64,000 nt of DNA, taken from Aphelocoma coerulescens (lineage: Eukaryota > Chordata > Aves > Passeriformes > Corvidae). A program made the translations under genes and the position numbers. Under the pieces are notes generated by a model. The model was not told the DNA's origin. It did not search any database and saw only the letters and a list, made by a program, of their open reading frames with translations. The stretch lies in contig NW_027183804.1 in the NCBI RefSeq assembly GCF_041296385.1, positions 1,922,001 to 1,986,000 on the forward strand. The letters are read 5' to 3'. Of this stretch, positions 20,801 to 32,100 are shown one piece after another (the first letter of the stretch is position 1; every line of letters begins with the position of its first letter).

Positions 20801-23745
20801 AAGGGCAGATCCCAGCGTGGCTCCTCCCTGCTGAGCAGCCTGAGCAGGTGGAGTGTGATGCGGGAACACAAAGGCATCAAGACCTGGCGCATCTCTCTGG
20901 CAGAGGGAAAAACGCACCAAGACCCTGATGTGAGGGGCAAACATCTCCCAGGACTGACTCACAGAGGTCTGGTCTTTCCCCAGCATCCCTGCAGGGGATG
21001 TGGGTGCTCTGGGAGGTGGCTGCTCCTGAGCACCCTTCTCCAGCCTTTTCCAGTGCCCTTGGCCATCCCTCATTGACCAGGCCCTCTGGCCCATGGCCAC
21101 AAGGACGATGTGGGGCACCTCGGGCACAGGGCACAAGTGCCGGGGGCAGTGGGGAGAAGGGGGTCTCACCTGGCCAGCAGACCCACTGCATAGTGCTGGG
21201 TGTCAGCACACAGCAGCGTGTCCCAGCCACGCTTGCGCTCCACAGCCACCACCTCATTGTCACAGCGCAGTTGACAGAGCAGAGCCTTCATGGCCTGCAC
21301 TGCAAACCTGTGTGCAGAGCAAAGCCCAGGTCACACTGGGAGCACTGGTGCTGGCCACAAGGGCATGGGAAGGACAGGAGGACTGGGACCTGTTGGGGTT
21401 GGTGGGAAGGCCGTGTTCCTCCCGGCACGCTCTCCAGAAGTGATCAACTTCCTCTGGCGTCTGCTGTGTGGTGATGACAACATGGGAGAGCAGAGCCACA
21501 AAGATGCGGGAGGAGTAAAGGTTCATTGCCTCGTGGCACCGAGGCACCTGGACAATCACCCACAGCGCCAGAGTTGCCTGCAAAAGAAGCAGCCCGAGAC
21601 AGCGCTCAGTGCCGAGCTGTCCATGTGGCAGGGCCCGAGGGGAGACGCAGGGGGAGTACCAGGACTGATGCCCCCCTGAGCCTGCCCCTAGCCCAGGTTT
21701 CACCCAGCGCCTGAGGCAGGGAGAGGATGGAGAGCTGCTGGAGCGGCAGCTTGGGGGTGAACAAAGGCCAGTTCCAGAAACTCACAGCCAGGGCAAGGAC
21801 AGGTGTGTCGTCCCCATCAGAGGTGGACATGCTGTGCAGAGGCCAGTCCTCCATCACACAGAGCAGTGTTGGCAGCACCTTCTCCAGTGTGCTGGCTGAC
21901 AAGCCTATGAGTCTCCACATCATTGTGGCAGCTCTGTGGGATCGGAGCTCTGAGTCAGGGGCGTCTCAGTCACAGTACCATGCCCTGTGCAGCTGTGGGG
22001 GCCCAGGTGACAGAGCCCCAGTGCCCTGAGGGGCAGGGAGGGAGCATGGCAGCAGGCTCAGGAAACAGAGGGGCCCGAGGGTCCTGGAGCTCTCCGCCTG
22101 TCTGGCAGACCCCATAGGACAGGCGGCACAGGGCAATGGGCCCTAAGGGCTGGTGAGCCCTGAGCTCTCAAGGCAGCTGGGCCCCGTACCTGTCGCACGA
22201 TGGGGCACAGCGCAGGAGGGTCAGCACCACATCAGCGGGGTGCTCTTCAGCCAGCCTCAGAAGGTTAATGGGCAGCCTGGCATCCACAGTGACATGGAAC
22301 CCGAGTCTCTGGTGAATGTTCCTCACCATGGCTGGCACCTGGAGGAGGCATGGGGAAGACTCGGAGCACTGTCCAAGGGAGCAACTTCCCCAGCCGCCCC
22401 CAAGAAATGCTTCCCTTCTCAACTCACTGCTCTGGTCTCAAAAGCTGAGGGGGCCCAGAAGCCGTGGCTTGAGGGGGCACACGATCCTTGGAGTGTCCAG
22501 CCCTGGCCCCAGGCTGCTTACCTGCTGCTGAGGAGAAACAGCACTCTCTTCAAAAAAATCCAGTTCGGGAGCATGAATCCCAGTGGGAGTGGGCGTGGTG
22601 TCAGGATTTGCGATGCCCTGAGTCTCTCCGGTGTCGGTGTTTGTGATGGCCATGTCCTCAGTCCCTGCCACGTCCTCAGTCCCTGCCATGTCCTTTGTCA
22701 CTGCCATATCCTCAGTCCCTCCCATGTCCTCAGTCCCTGCCATGTCCTTTGTCACTGCCATATCCTCAGTCCCTCCCATGTCCTCAGTCCCTGCCATGTC
22801 CTTTGTCACTGCCATATCCTCAGTCCCTCCCATATCCTCAGTCACTGCCATGTCCTCAGTCACTGCCATATCCTCAGTCCCTCCCATGTCCTCAGTCCCT
22901 GCCATGTCCTTTGTCACTGCCATATCCTCAGTCCCTCCCATGTCCTCAGTCCCTGCCATGAGAGTCTTCGCCGTGTGATCATTCATGGGACTGTCAGAGT
23001 CTTCTGAGCACTCAGGTGAATCTGTGCTGACACCAGGCTCTGCCTGGAGCTCGGTCAGCCCAGAGTCAGGCTCAGCTGTGCCCTCAGTTGCTGTGGTGCT
23101 GGTCTTTCCACGCCGAATGCGGATGAACTTCCGGAACATCTGCAGGAGAACAGAGGACAGGGAAGAGAGGGATGTTCCAAGGGGTGCTCCAGGCGCGGTG
23201 CTCGGCTGAGCAGCGACAGCAGGCCCAGCCCAGGTGGGGATGGCTGCAGGTACCTGCGCTGTTCTTCTCTGGAAGTGGCCGTGGGCATGGTCCTGCTCTT
23301 GTGTCCGGTCCAGGGCTGCATCTGGCAAAGAGGGAGCGCAGCCAGAGCTGAGGGGCTGCGGGAGAGGCCGGAGAACGCAGCCCAGCCCTGCGCTCCCCAG
23401 GCAGGGACAGCCCCGGGATGCCCAGGGGATGGAGCACGGCTGCTGCGGGGGGTCTGGCCTGGCCCCTCTTCCGTCCTATCCATGGGCCTGTTCTCCAGGG
23501 ATGGGATGGGATGGGATGGGATGGGATGGGATGGGATGGGATGGGATGGGATGGGATGGGATGGGATGGGATGGGATGGGAGGCACCAAGCTGGCTGCTG
23601 CCATCAGCCCTGTGGCCCAGCTCTGTCACTCACCGTCCTGCTGTGGCTGGAACTGCTCCAGCTCTTCGGGCTGTTGTGCTGGGGCAGCTCCAGGGCCTTT
23701 TTTCCCCCTGAACACTTTGAACAGGCCACGGAATCTGCCCGCCAT
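17828..23745 (-). CDS. MROH-like: Maestro HEAT-like repeat (MROH) family protein, 15 exons
   Basis: Helical-repeat protein of the MROH family; molecular role unknown. Exons, 5' to 3': 23,745-23,634; 23,321-23,254; 23,139-22,522; 22,338-22,190; 21,933-21,786; 21,577-21,390; 21,307-21,170; 20,896-20,782; 20,609-20,472; 20,231-20,055; 19,489-19,334; 19,174-19,073; 18,695-18,593; 18,319-18,263; 17,949-17,828. All have GT-AG borders and every junction keeps phase, giving 2,391 nt and about 796 residues with no stop. The donor after exon 6 (gtccca) is weak. Exon 1 gives a basic N-terminus (MAGRFRGLFKVFRG). Exon 3 carries 17 acidic hexapeptides. Exons 4-14 are HEAT-type helices, with family-typical stretches such as LVELLDDADGEVV, YPLLIYGDDENWRVAK and FVGSPQESLREAAARFMG. 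Family assignment is strong; the exact paralogue is not decided. Confidence 0.85.
19520..19965 (+). mobile_element. LTR-like insertion in intron 10 of the MROH-like gene
   Basis: Lies between exons 10 and 11 in the opposite orientation to the gene. It contains ccttataataaatacagagg (TATA/polyA-like) near 19,872 and a CT-rich end with gtttgactcttg, the arrangement of an LTR R-U5 region. Borders and target-site duplication are not resolved. Splice sites of both neighbouring exons are intact. Confidence 0.5.
22649..22960 (-). repeat. Coding minisatellite: 17 acidic hexapeptide units
   Basis: An 18-bp unit (6 codons, TEDMAG, TEDMGG, TKDMAV variants) repeats 17 times inside exon 3 of the MROH-like gene, partly as a 54-bp higher-order unit. 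The period keeps the frame open. Such arrays vary in copy number between individuals. Confidence 0.9.
23498..23581 (+). repeat. (GGGAT)n pentanucleotide array in MROH intron 1
   Basis: About seventeen perfect units. The same pentanucleotide occurs at 50,338-50,458 (as CCCAT) and 59,583-59,641. Confidence 0.95.
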
Positions 23746-23749
23746 GCCA

Positions 23750-24150
23750 CAGTCTGGCCTCGAGGGCACCTTCAAGAGAGATGCCTGGGGAAAGCTCTGA
23801 GTGAACAAGTCCTGCACTTGTGCCTTGAAGGCACCAGCAGCAGAGAAGCCTCAGGAAGGCTACAGGACAGCAAGTCCTGCACTCTGGTCTCAGAGGGCTC
23901 TTGCCACAAGGACAGGAGACTCCTCGTCAAGGATTGTGGTCAGCAAAGCCAACGGTCTGGCCTTGAGGGCACCGGCCACAGGGATGGGAGATGCCTCGGA
24001 AAAGCTCCGGGGCACCAAGTCCCACGGTCTGCCCTCGAGGTCACCTGCAAAAGAGAAGCCTCGAGAAGGCCACAGGTCACCAAGTCCTGTGGTCTGGCCT
24101 CGAGGTCACCTGCAGGAATAACGCCTCGGAAAAGCTCCGGGTCAGCGAGG
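23750..24150 (-). repeat. ~63-bp tandem repeats at the 5' end of the MROH-like gene
   Basis: About six diverged units with ggtctggcctcgagg, cacctgca, agagaagcctcgg and aaaagctccggg. The array starts a few bases upstream of the ATG, so it would occupy the 5' untranslated region or promoter. A related single unit appears near 26,310-26,360. Confidence 0.7.
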
Positions 24151-26510
24151 AACGAGTGCGCTGTGTGGGGGCTCCTCACGGCACCGCTCTGTCCCGTCCT
24201 GTCCCGTCGCGTGCTCCGAGCACTGTGGCGTGGCCGCTTCGCTGCCAGCCCCAATGTCAGCACGTGTCACAAAGGGCCCTGGGACATCCTGTCCCGTTCC
24301 ATCCCACGGTGACCGTGCTGCGCCGCGTCACAAAGGGCCCTTGCACACACCCCACCTGCCCTGGGGCCGCCCCCAGCCCACCCCAAGTGGCCCAGGTTGG
24401 AAGGAATGCCTTGCCCCAAGTGTCTAAGGCAGCCCAACAGGAACTTTAGCATCGGCTCCAGCCATAAGCAAACGCTCCCCTGCTCTGCGGGCTCGGGGTA
24501 GCACCAGGAGCCCCCACGGCTGCCGCCGCAGCCGCCGCGGGAAGGGCTCGGGGTCTTCCACAGAAGCTGGCACGGCCTCCTTGGGACACGTCCCGGCCGG
24601 TGGCCATCCTAAAGCCGGGGCTGTGACACAGACAAGGAACGTGTGGGCCAGGGTGCGAATGCTGCTCTGACCCCTGGGGCCCGGGGAGCGCTGAAATCAG
24701 CAGGGGTGGCAGAGTCCCCTCCGAAGCAGACCTGCCGCCCCCGAGCCCTGGCAGCGCTGGTGCCCATCTCCTGCCCCAGAGACCTGTGCCCCCGGGGGCT
24801 TCTCTGCCAGAGGGCAGCCAAAGCCAAGGTGCATTGGGGTCTGTGCTCCTTCCTACAGGGGGCTGTTGGCAGGAGCACCTGGAGTGACTGGGGGCAGCAC
24901 TTGGTATCCGACAGGAGATGTTGCTCCTTCCTGGAGTGAATTTTTTCATGGAAGGGATTAGCAGTAGCACCAGAACAGCATCAGCTGCTGAGTTTCACAG
25001 GGCAAAGAGATTCTACAGAGACACTGTGACATTTCCTTGTGCTTTTCTGTCTTTCTTGCGTTCTGGAAATGAAAGAATTGTCCCAGCCTCTGATATTCAA
25101 CATTCCTGTTGCTGTGTGTCTGGCTGTGGCAGCTCACGTCCAAACACAACTGCGTCCCTGCTGAGCAGGGCAATGGACGGCCACAAACAGGGAGGTTCCC
25201 CAGGGAACATCAAGGGAGACACCTGGGGAAGTGCAGAGGATAGGGATAGCTGTGGGAGGAGAAGCTGTTCTGTGTCTCTGATGATGGTGCCAGCACCCTG
25301 AAGGAGCAGCCAAGACAGGCGCTGGAAGCACACAGGTCCCACCCTTTTCTGCTGTCACATGGACTCGGGACACACAGGTCCAGCAGTCGTGATGCAGGAA
25401 CAATGGAGGGCCATGCACTGGTAGGGAATGGCCTCCAGCAAGAGCAAAGCAGGATCCTCTGGCAGCAAAGCCTGAGCTTGTGAACCGGGCCATCTCCTCT
25501 GCACACAGCAAAGTGCTTCCCTCCGCCCCCGAACGTCTGCCAGCACTCCCTGCTTTTCTTTAGTGCCAGCTGCATCTTCCTTTGTTCCAAACAAGTCCAG
25601 GATTTCATTTGGAAGCTCATGTACGTGTCTTTAAGGGGCCTGCATGCAGGAGAGGGATGGCACCTGCAGTGCAGGGCTTGTGTCCCATCAGAGTCTCTCT
25701 CTCACGATGGCACCAATGCCGCTGCCTTGGGACGCCTGACTGTGGAAGGCGAGTCTGCCCTCAAGCACGGCCACTGAAGTCAGTCAGGGGCACAGGCTGC
25801 AGCTGAAGCTGCCAAGCGTCGCTGTGAGGCTGGCAAGGCAAGAGGAAGCCATTGTGGCCAATTCTGCTGGAGCCTTTTGCCAAGCCACGTGCAGCTGTGC
25901 CCACAGTATGGCCCCGTTTGGCGTCCCGGCTGGTGCGGATGCCTTGTTGAGCTGGTGCCGGCACTGGGGCTCCTGCTGTTCCTGTGCACGCTCTGGTGCT
26001 GTTTCTGTGGCGTCCAGAGCTGTTTCGGCAGCAGCGACTCGGCAGCCCTGCTCGAGGAGACATCGCCGCCCTCCCCATGGTGGCAGCAGCTGTGCGGGCC
26101 CAGAGCTCTGTGCCAGGGGGGCCTCGGTCACAGCCCCGTGGCCTGGGCAGCCGCGGGGGCCCGGGCTGGCCGCCAGCCCTGCCTCTGCCCACCGCCCCTT
26201 CTTGGCAGCAGCCAGGGGCCGTGCCCCAGCAGGGCCCCCCCGCCCTCCTTGTCCCCAGCCAGCCCAGCCTCGGCACCTCGGGGTGCTCCCCACCCTCCTG
26301 CTGAGGCCCGGCCTTGAGGGCTTCTGCCGCAGGCCTGGGAGATGCTTCGGGGAAGCGCCAGAGCAGCCGGGCGGCAGGAACGAGGCGGCTGCCTGGAGGC
26401 TGCTTATGGCCTCTGACAGCCACTTCCTCGGGCCTTCCCACCACCCCAGCCCCTCAGGGGCCTCCTGTTGTTCTGCCAAGGGGCAGAGGCGATTTAAAGG
26501 ACACAGACAG
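24151..26510. other. Intergenic, GC-rich, no gene recognised
   Basis: Two copies of gtcacaaagggccc occur near 24,265 and 24,329. Between 25,824 and 26,600 there is a long open frame in GC-rich sequence, and another frame there has a short hydrophobic run (ALGLLLFLCTLW). Neither matches a family I know and neither has supporting splice or composition evidence. Confidence 0.35.
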
Positions 26511-26514
26511 CACT

Positions 26515-27190
26515 GGAAAGAATGCTCTTATTTTACTGTGAAATTAAGGAACCTCAAATGTAAAACGATACATTCAGTAAAACTAGGGGCTTGGATTTAG
26601 CAACAAGCAAAAATAAGCAAGGTAATGCACCTAATTATTACTATCCAAGAGAAAGGAGAGTGATTTAGAAAGATGCATCACCAATTGCCTAAATACCTTA
26701 CCATCATCCAGATCTGCAGCCGTTGGGGAGCCCCGTTTCGCAGCAAGGATCTGGAGAACCCTTCCCGTCAATTGGGAGAATCCTATGGGTGCATCTACCT
26801 GTATGTGAGGCCTCCAAATTTGCCCCTAACATGGCTCCAGCTTTTATAGGCCCAAATCAGGAAGTCCAAGTAACTTGATTGAGTTTTTAGTCCGGAAACA
26901 CCTGGATCTGATGGCACACTTTGCAACCAGCAGGGGCCACAGCTTGGCCAGTGCCCAGGCCTTGCCTGGGAGGGTTTCCCCTCAAACACCCTGCAAACAA
27001 ACCTTTATTCATGTCAGCTGGGGAAAGTTTCCTATATTATCCATTTCTTGCAGATAACTGTACACGGTTATGGGAAAGTTTCTAAAGCAGCCCATTTGGC
27101 GTTAAATGGCTAGCATAAGCATCTTTGTCATCTGTTTTTAGCTAAATAATACTGAGGGTGTTAGTCACAGATTGGCCAGGGTTCATCTTG
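26515..27190 (-). mobile_element. 3' LTR of the minus-strand provirus (tentative)
   Basis: On the minus strand it has a TATA box (cctataaaag, plus positions about 26,849-26,858) and a T-rich end. It lies just downstream of the env remnant, where a 3' LTR belongs. No partner copy was found in the window, so the borders are approximate. Confidence 0.5.
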
Positions 27191-27233
27191 TAGGTCAGCT
27201 CCGGCTGAGGCCTGCTGCTCAGGCCTCAGCACA

Positions 27234-28045
27234 TCAGTCGCTCCTCTGACTTACAGGATGAATCACGGCTGTCAGACGGCCTCTGCAGTTGTTGCACATA
27301 GGGTTGGTTGATCTTGAGGTGTAGCTGCGAGCTGCCTTCCCTGTACTCTGTGCTGGATGAGTGGTACAATACAAGGAATGAAACAAGGAATAAAGAAGAA
27401 GGTAGCAGCTGCACAAAGGGAAAGGAGAAAGGGCCCCTTTGAGCCACAGACTCCCTGGCAGCCACAAGAATATATCTGGTTCCCAACATTCCCATGTCTG
27501 GGTTGGTACATGGGCTAATTTTCTCATCTCCCGAGTTGTCTGTTTTCCTACTTTTCCATTGTCATCAATTTGTAAGCGACAGTTGGATTCATTTTCTTTC
27601 CTGCAAACTCCTCCTTCTTCTGCCGGTAGTCTAAAACCCCGCGATGCTGGAAAATCGCATTCCGCGTTTGCGTGGATTGGTCGGCCATAAGGTCAGGGGC
27701 GGCAGCCCTCTGGTTAGTTATTATCTCTGAGACAGCTTGCAGTCTTCTTATCCAATTCAGATGATAGGCAGGTTCTCTGGCCCCTGGCACCAATTGGCTA
27801 GGGCTCCATGGAGCCGGTCCATAATGTTGTAGAACTCTCTCAGGTGGCCGTTCATCATGTCCCCATCTTTGGGAGCTTCCCTTACTTAGGGAGGTGTCAA
27901 GAGACCATGTTTCTCTGACCAGATCATGATATACTTTGACTCTGAGCGCCGTCCCCTGACTTTGTGTCCATGTCCCTGATGGGCCTATTGTTAAGGATGT
28001 GCAGTGCATCAGTGAGATGGGTTCTCCACCAGGACAGGTGTCCAT
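27234..28045 (-). pseudogene. env: Endogenous retroviral envelope remnant (transmembrane part)
   Basis: Two overlapping open pieces in different frames show retroviral transmembrane-subunit features: a heptad-type stretch ending LDYRQKKEEFAGKKMN, where the usual immunosuppressive-type and cysteine motif region is recognisable but altered, and KLAHVPTQTW further on, followed by a hydrophobic anchor-like run. The surface subunit is missing and the cysteine motif is not intact. The first piece also overlaps the end of integrase in another frame. Confidence 0.6.
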
Positions 28046-30116
28046 CTCCCAGGTTTCTCCACTGCTCTTTCAATAGACCATTCATTTGCTCAGATAATCC
28101 CACAGCTTGGGGATAATATGGTGTGTGAAAACCCCACTGAATGTTTTTCTGCTCAGCGTACTGCTGAATGAATTTGTTCTGGAAATGAGACCCATTATCT
28201 GTTTGACTCGGTAATGGCATTCCGTAATACAGAATTATTGTGCCTATAGTACAGATGGTGCTATGCTGAGTGGCCTTCTCACAAGGATGGGCAACCAAAT
28301 ACCCAGGATATGTGTCTATGGCAGATATATTTACACCCTCGGTCCTGGGGTAAAGGTCCAATGTAATCCATTTGCCAAGTTGGTCCGGGCAATTTTCCTC
28401 TCCCCAGCTGTCCTTTTACAATGTTTGGCACCGGGCATTTGTACATATGTTGGCACACGGGGCAGTGAGCAATTCTAGTTCTACTCATATCGAGTGACAT
28501 GGCAATGCCACGCTCTTGAGCCCACCTGTAAGGGGCTTTTTGTCCAAGGTGCACACATTTTTGGTGTGCACATTTTGCCAGGCCTTCGTGATCCTCCTTT
28601 GGAGGGAACTCCGGTCTTGCTTGGAAATCTTTGCCCGGTTGCCTGCAACAGAGTTATAAAGTAGCTCTAAAGTGTCTGTGTCACTATGGGCATCAACATG
28701 AATCACAGTCACATCAGTTCTTTGCACCATTTCCCAAAGGTCACTCCACAGTTCCTTTCCCCAGACCTCTTTGGAGTAGATTTTCCAGGCTCTGCCTACC
28801 CATGTCGGTAGCCACGGAGCGAACCCATTTAGCTACCGACCAAGAAGCAGTATAGGAAAGGCATTCTCCTAGATCTTCTTGTTTTAAAGCCATATCAATT
28901 GCATAGAATTCAGCATATTGACTGCTTTTCCCTTCTCCGGTCATTTCTAAAAACTTTTCTGAATGAGGATGGTCAGCTACTGCTTTCCAAAACCTTTTCC
29001 CTCCTATATATTCAGCTGACCCATCTGTAAACCAAGCATGTTCTTTTTCCTGTGGCATTAGTTGATCTGAAGGCTTTTCCCACTTCCCTGGAGATTCCCT
29101 CTCAGCTGTGAAGTTGGCACTCACCTCTTGGTCCCTCCCGGGGGCAGCTGCTACTGGCTCATGAAGAGTGGCTATCCGCCCCATTCCCACCTTGGCCCTA
29201 TCCCGAATATACCACTTCCACTTTACAGTACCACACTCCGGAGCGTGCCCAATCCAATGGGCTTTTGGGGACCTTCTGACCCACTGCACTGTAGGAATTT
29301 CCGGATGAAGAGCCACTTCATACCCTATGGTAAGTTGTTCTGTTTCCATCAGTGCCCAATAACATGCCAATAACTGTTTCTCAAAAGGTGTGTAGTTGTT
29401 TCCTGCTTCTGGCAACTTCCTCCCCCAAAACCCCGGGGGAACCTTTTTCTTTCCCTGTTTCTGCCAGAGGCTCCCATCAGCATGTGACCCATTTACAGGT
29501 ACATTTAACTCAACTTCTCCCTTTTGCATAGGCCATAGATCTAAAGGCCTTTTTGGCTAATAGCCTCTTTGGCTAATTCAAAGGCAGCCTGCTGCTCACT
29601 CCCCCATTCCAATTCCCTATTTCCCCTGGTTACTTTATGCAGAGGGGTTGAGATTTGTCTCAGATGCAGAATATGTTGTCTCCAAAAGACGAATAATCCA
29701 ATAAATCTTGGTGCCTCCTTTTTATTTTGTGGCACGGCAAACTCTAACATTTTCTGCTGGGCTTTGGGGAAGATTTCCTGATGCTCACATTGCCACTGAA
29801 TTCCCAAAAATTTCACTTGAATTTTGGTAGGGTTAATTTCCCAGTCTTTCTGTTTCCTATGATCCACAACTAATTCAAGGACTTGTTGCACTTCCTCCTC
29901 ATTGCTGCCCTGGCCCAAGATGTCATCTCTATAATGAATGAGTTGCGTATGAGGAGTCAGTTTGATTTCATCCAAGTGCTCACCGCTGTTCGATGACAAA
30001 TTGTTGGGCCGTGCACACATGCCTGGGGCAATGTGCTGAGTGCGTAGTGTCGTCCCTGCCACGTAAAGGCAAAGTGACGCCCCTGGCTTGCAGTCCCTAA
30101 CAATTGCTGGTTCCAC
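27924..30116 (-). pseudogene. pol: Endogenous retroviral pol remnant (RT, RNase H, integrase)
   Basis: Reads from 30,116 downward. Reverse transcriptase retains the YxDD site as YRDD followed by IL and the FLGIQW stretch. RNase H has FTDGSAEYIGG. Integrase has a zinc-binding CPVCQH, the first acidic residue in WQMDYIG, the second in QTDNGSHFQ and a third region (QMNGLLKEQ). The parts lie in at least three frames, so there are several frameshifts, and the N-terminal RT, protease and gag are missing. The integrase resembles that of the provirus at 37.2-39.9 kb. Confidence 0.7.
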
Positions 30117-30860
30117 CTCCTGGTTTCTTAGGTTAGAACAGCCACAATGAAAACCTCACCGATGGCACAAGTGCCCAGCCCACAGGGAAAAGAAAGGACA
30201 ACTTGTAAAGTTCTCCCAGCATTTGTCCTGCTTTGCTGCAGCAGTCGTGCTGCACTCACAGTGTGGGAAGCCAAGAGAAGCTGCAGTTGGGGGCACATCT
30301 TGTGACAGGAGCTGCACCTCGTTCCCCAGGAAAGGTTCTTGAAAAGAGCAGACAGGACTGTGGAGAAGATTCCCAGAAAACTGAAACAGCTTTCCAGAAG
30401 TGAAATGAAAATGGAAAGAAACAATCCGAGGTGTTTCCCTCTCTATTTCTGTGCTCCCCTTTTCCATGTTGCACTGCTTCTCCATGCCATGAATTCCAAA
30501 TGGATCTCACCTCTAAGATCTGTGCCTTAGCGAGTTTTAGACACTCTGAAATACCGTGAGCTGCACACAGTTTGCCTTCCCCTGTTTTTATTGGAAAGCA
30601 ATGCTGGAGACAAAAGTGCAGAGCTTGGGTGGGGCACGAATTCTACAGGCAGGGAATGTGGCCCGGCAGTGTCTGACCCTCAGCAGGGCCAAGGCACAGC
30701 AGCAGCCGAGGGGATTCCTCTGCCACCGTGCAGGAGCCAGGACTCTGGATCCGGGCTGGACACGGCAAAGTTCCCGTGTTTGCACAGACTCAGGGGCTGC
30801 CCCCGGGGCGAGCGGGGCTCGGCCGTGGGGAGCGTGGGGCGAGCGGGGAACGGACACGCA
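30117..30860. other. Intergenic upstream of the PIM-like gene, nothing recognised
   Basis: Short open frames only. GC content rises toward the PIM promoter region. Confidence 0.4.
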
Positions 30861-30968
30861 GACACTCGGACACGCGGACACTCGGACACTCGGACACTCG
30901 GACACGCGGACACTCGGACACTCGGACACGCGGACACGCGGACACTCGGACACTCGGACACGCGGACA
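30860..30968 (+). repeat. 8-bp tandem repeat (GGACACTC / GGACACGC)n
   Basis: About thirteen units of an 8-bp repeat in two alternating variants, about 200-300 bp upstream of the probable PIM start codon. The CpG in one variant makes it a candidate methylation-variable tract. Confidence 0.9.
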
Positions 30969-30969
30969 A

Positions 30970-32100
30970 ACGGCCCCGGCGCTTCAATTGCAGCGGCAGC
31001 AGCGGCAGCACAAACGACTCTACAGACTCTCTCCGTTTTTTGCTCTTGCTCCTCCTCTCCCTGTGTTCCGCACCTTCCCCCCGCCTCCCCTTCCCGGTGT
31101 CCCCCTCGTCTCTCGGTGTCCCTCTCCCGGTGTCCCGCTCCTCTCCCGGTCTCTCCCCCTCCCCCTGCCGGGCCGGGCCATGCCCCAGGCCCGCCCCCGG
31201 CCCCGGGCGGGGCCGCCCCCTCCCCGGCCCCGGGCGTCCCGCCGCGGTCTCGCCTCCGCCCGGCTCTCGCCGTCCTGGCTGTGGCGCTGCCGGGCGGGCA
31301 TCGGTGCCCGGGGCTGGGGCGGCATCGCCACCCTTTGGCTCCGCCTGTGCCGAGCCCGGCCCCGGCCCCGACGCGGGCTCCGGCTCCGGCCCCGGCTCCG
31401 GCCTCGGCTCCGGGCCCGGCTCCTCCCGGGGCCCGCGGAGGACACCCGGGGCGCGGCCGCTCCCGCCGCCTCCGCTGCGGCTTCCCCGGCCCGAGCTCCG
31501 CCGCTCGGCAGCGCGGCCGCCGGCCCCGAGCCGCCGGTGTCCCGTTCGGATGGGGATGCCCGGGCCGGGGCGGTCGGGGGGCGGTCGGGGGCCGTGTCTG
31601 GCCCCGGGCCGAGCGCTGACGGCCGCGTGTCGCCCGCAGGGAAGGCGCAGGAGGCCCTGCAGGAGCGGTACCGGCTGGGTTCGCTGCTGGGCAGCGGCGG
31701 CTTCGGCAGCGTCTTCTCGGGCACGCGGCTCGCGGACGGCGCCCCGGTGAGTGGCGGGGCCGGCGGGGAGGAGGAGGAGGAGGAGGAGAAGGAGGAGGAG
31801 AAGGAGAAAAGGAGAAGGAGAAGGAGGGTGCAGGAGGAGGGCGGAGGAGGAGGAGGCCGGGGCGCGGCGGGGCGGGCGGCGAGCTCAGCCCGCTGCTGCC
31901 CCTTGCTCGCAGGTGGCCATCAAATGCGTGCCGCGGGACCGCGTCCGGCACTGGGGCGAGCTGGTGAGTGAGCGGGGCCAGCGGCAGAGGCGGGGCGTGC
32001 CGGGCGGCGAGGAGCCGGGGCCCGGCGGGGTGGGAGCCGCCGGGAGCCCCGGAGGGAGAGCAGGCGGGGGGTGAGCGGGGGGCGCAGAGCGTCCCGGGCT
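30970..32100 (+). promoter_or_regulatory. CpG island over the PIM-like promoter and first exons
   Basis: Extremely GC-rich with dense CpG through the presumed 5' untranslated region, exon 1 and exons 2-3. No TATA box is seen. Typical of a broadly active bird promoter. Confidence 0.55.

Noticed and set aside
25824..26600. 258-residue frame with a hydrophobic stretch in a neighbouring frame
   Set aside because: No recognised domain, several overlapping open frames in GC-rich DNA and no splice support.
30680..31951. 423-residue minus-strand frame over the PIM promoter
   Set aside because: Pro/Arg/Ala-rich product of the CpG island and the 8-bp repeat, opposite the real exons.
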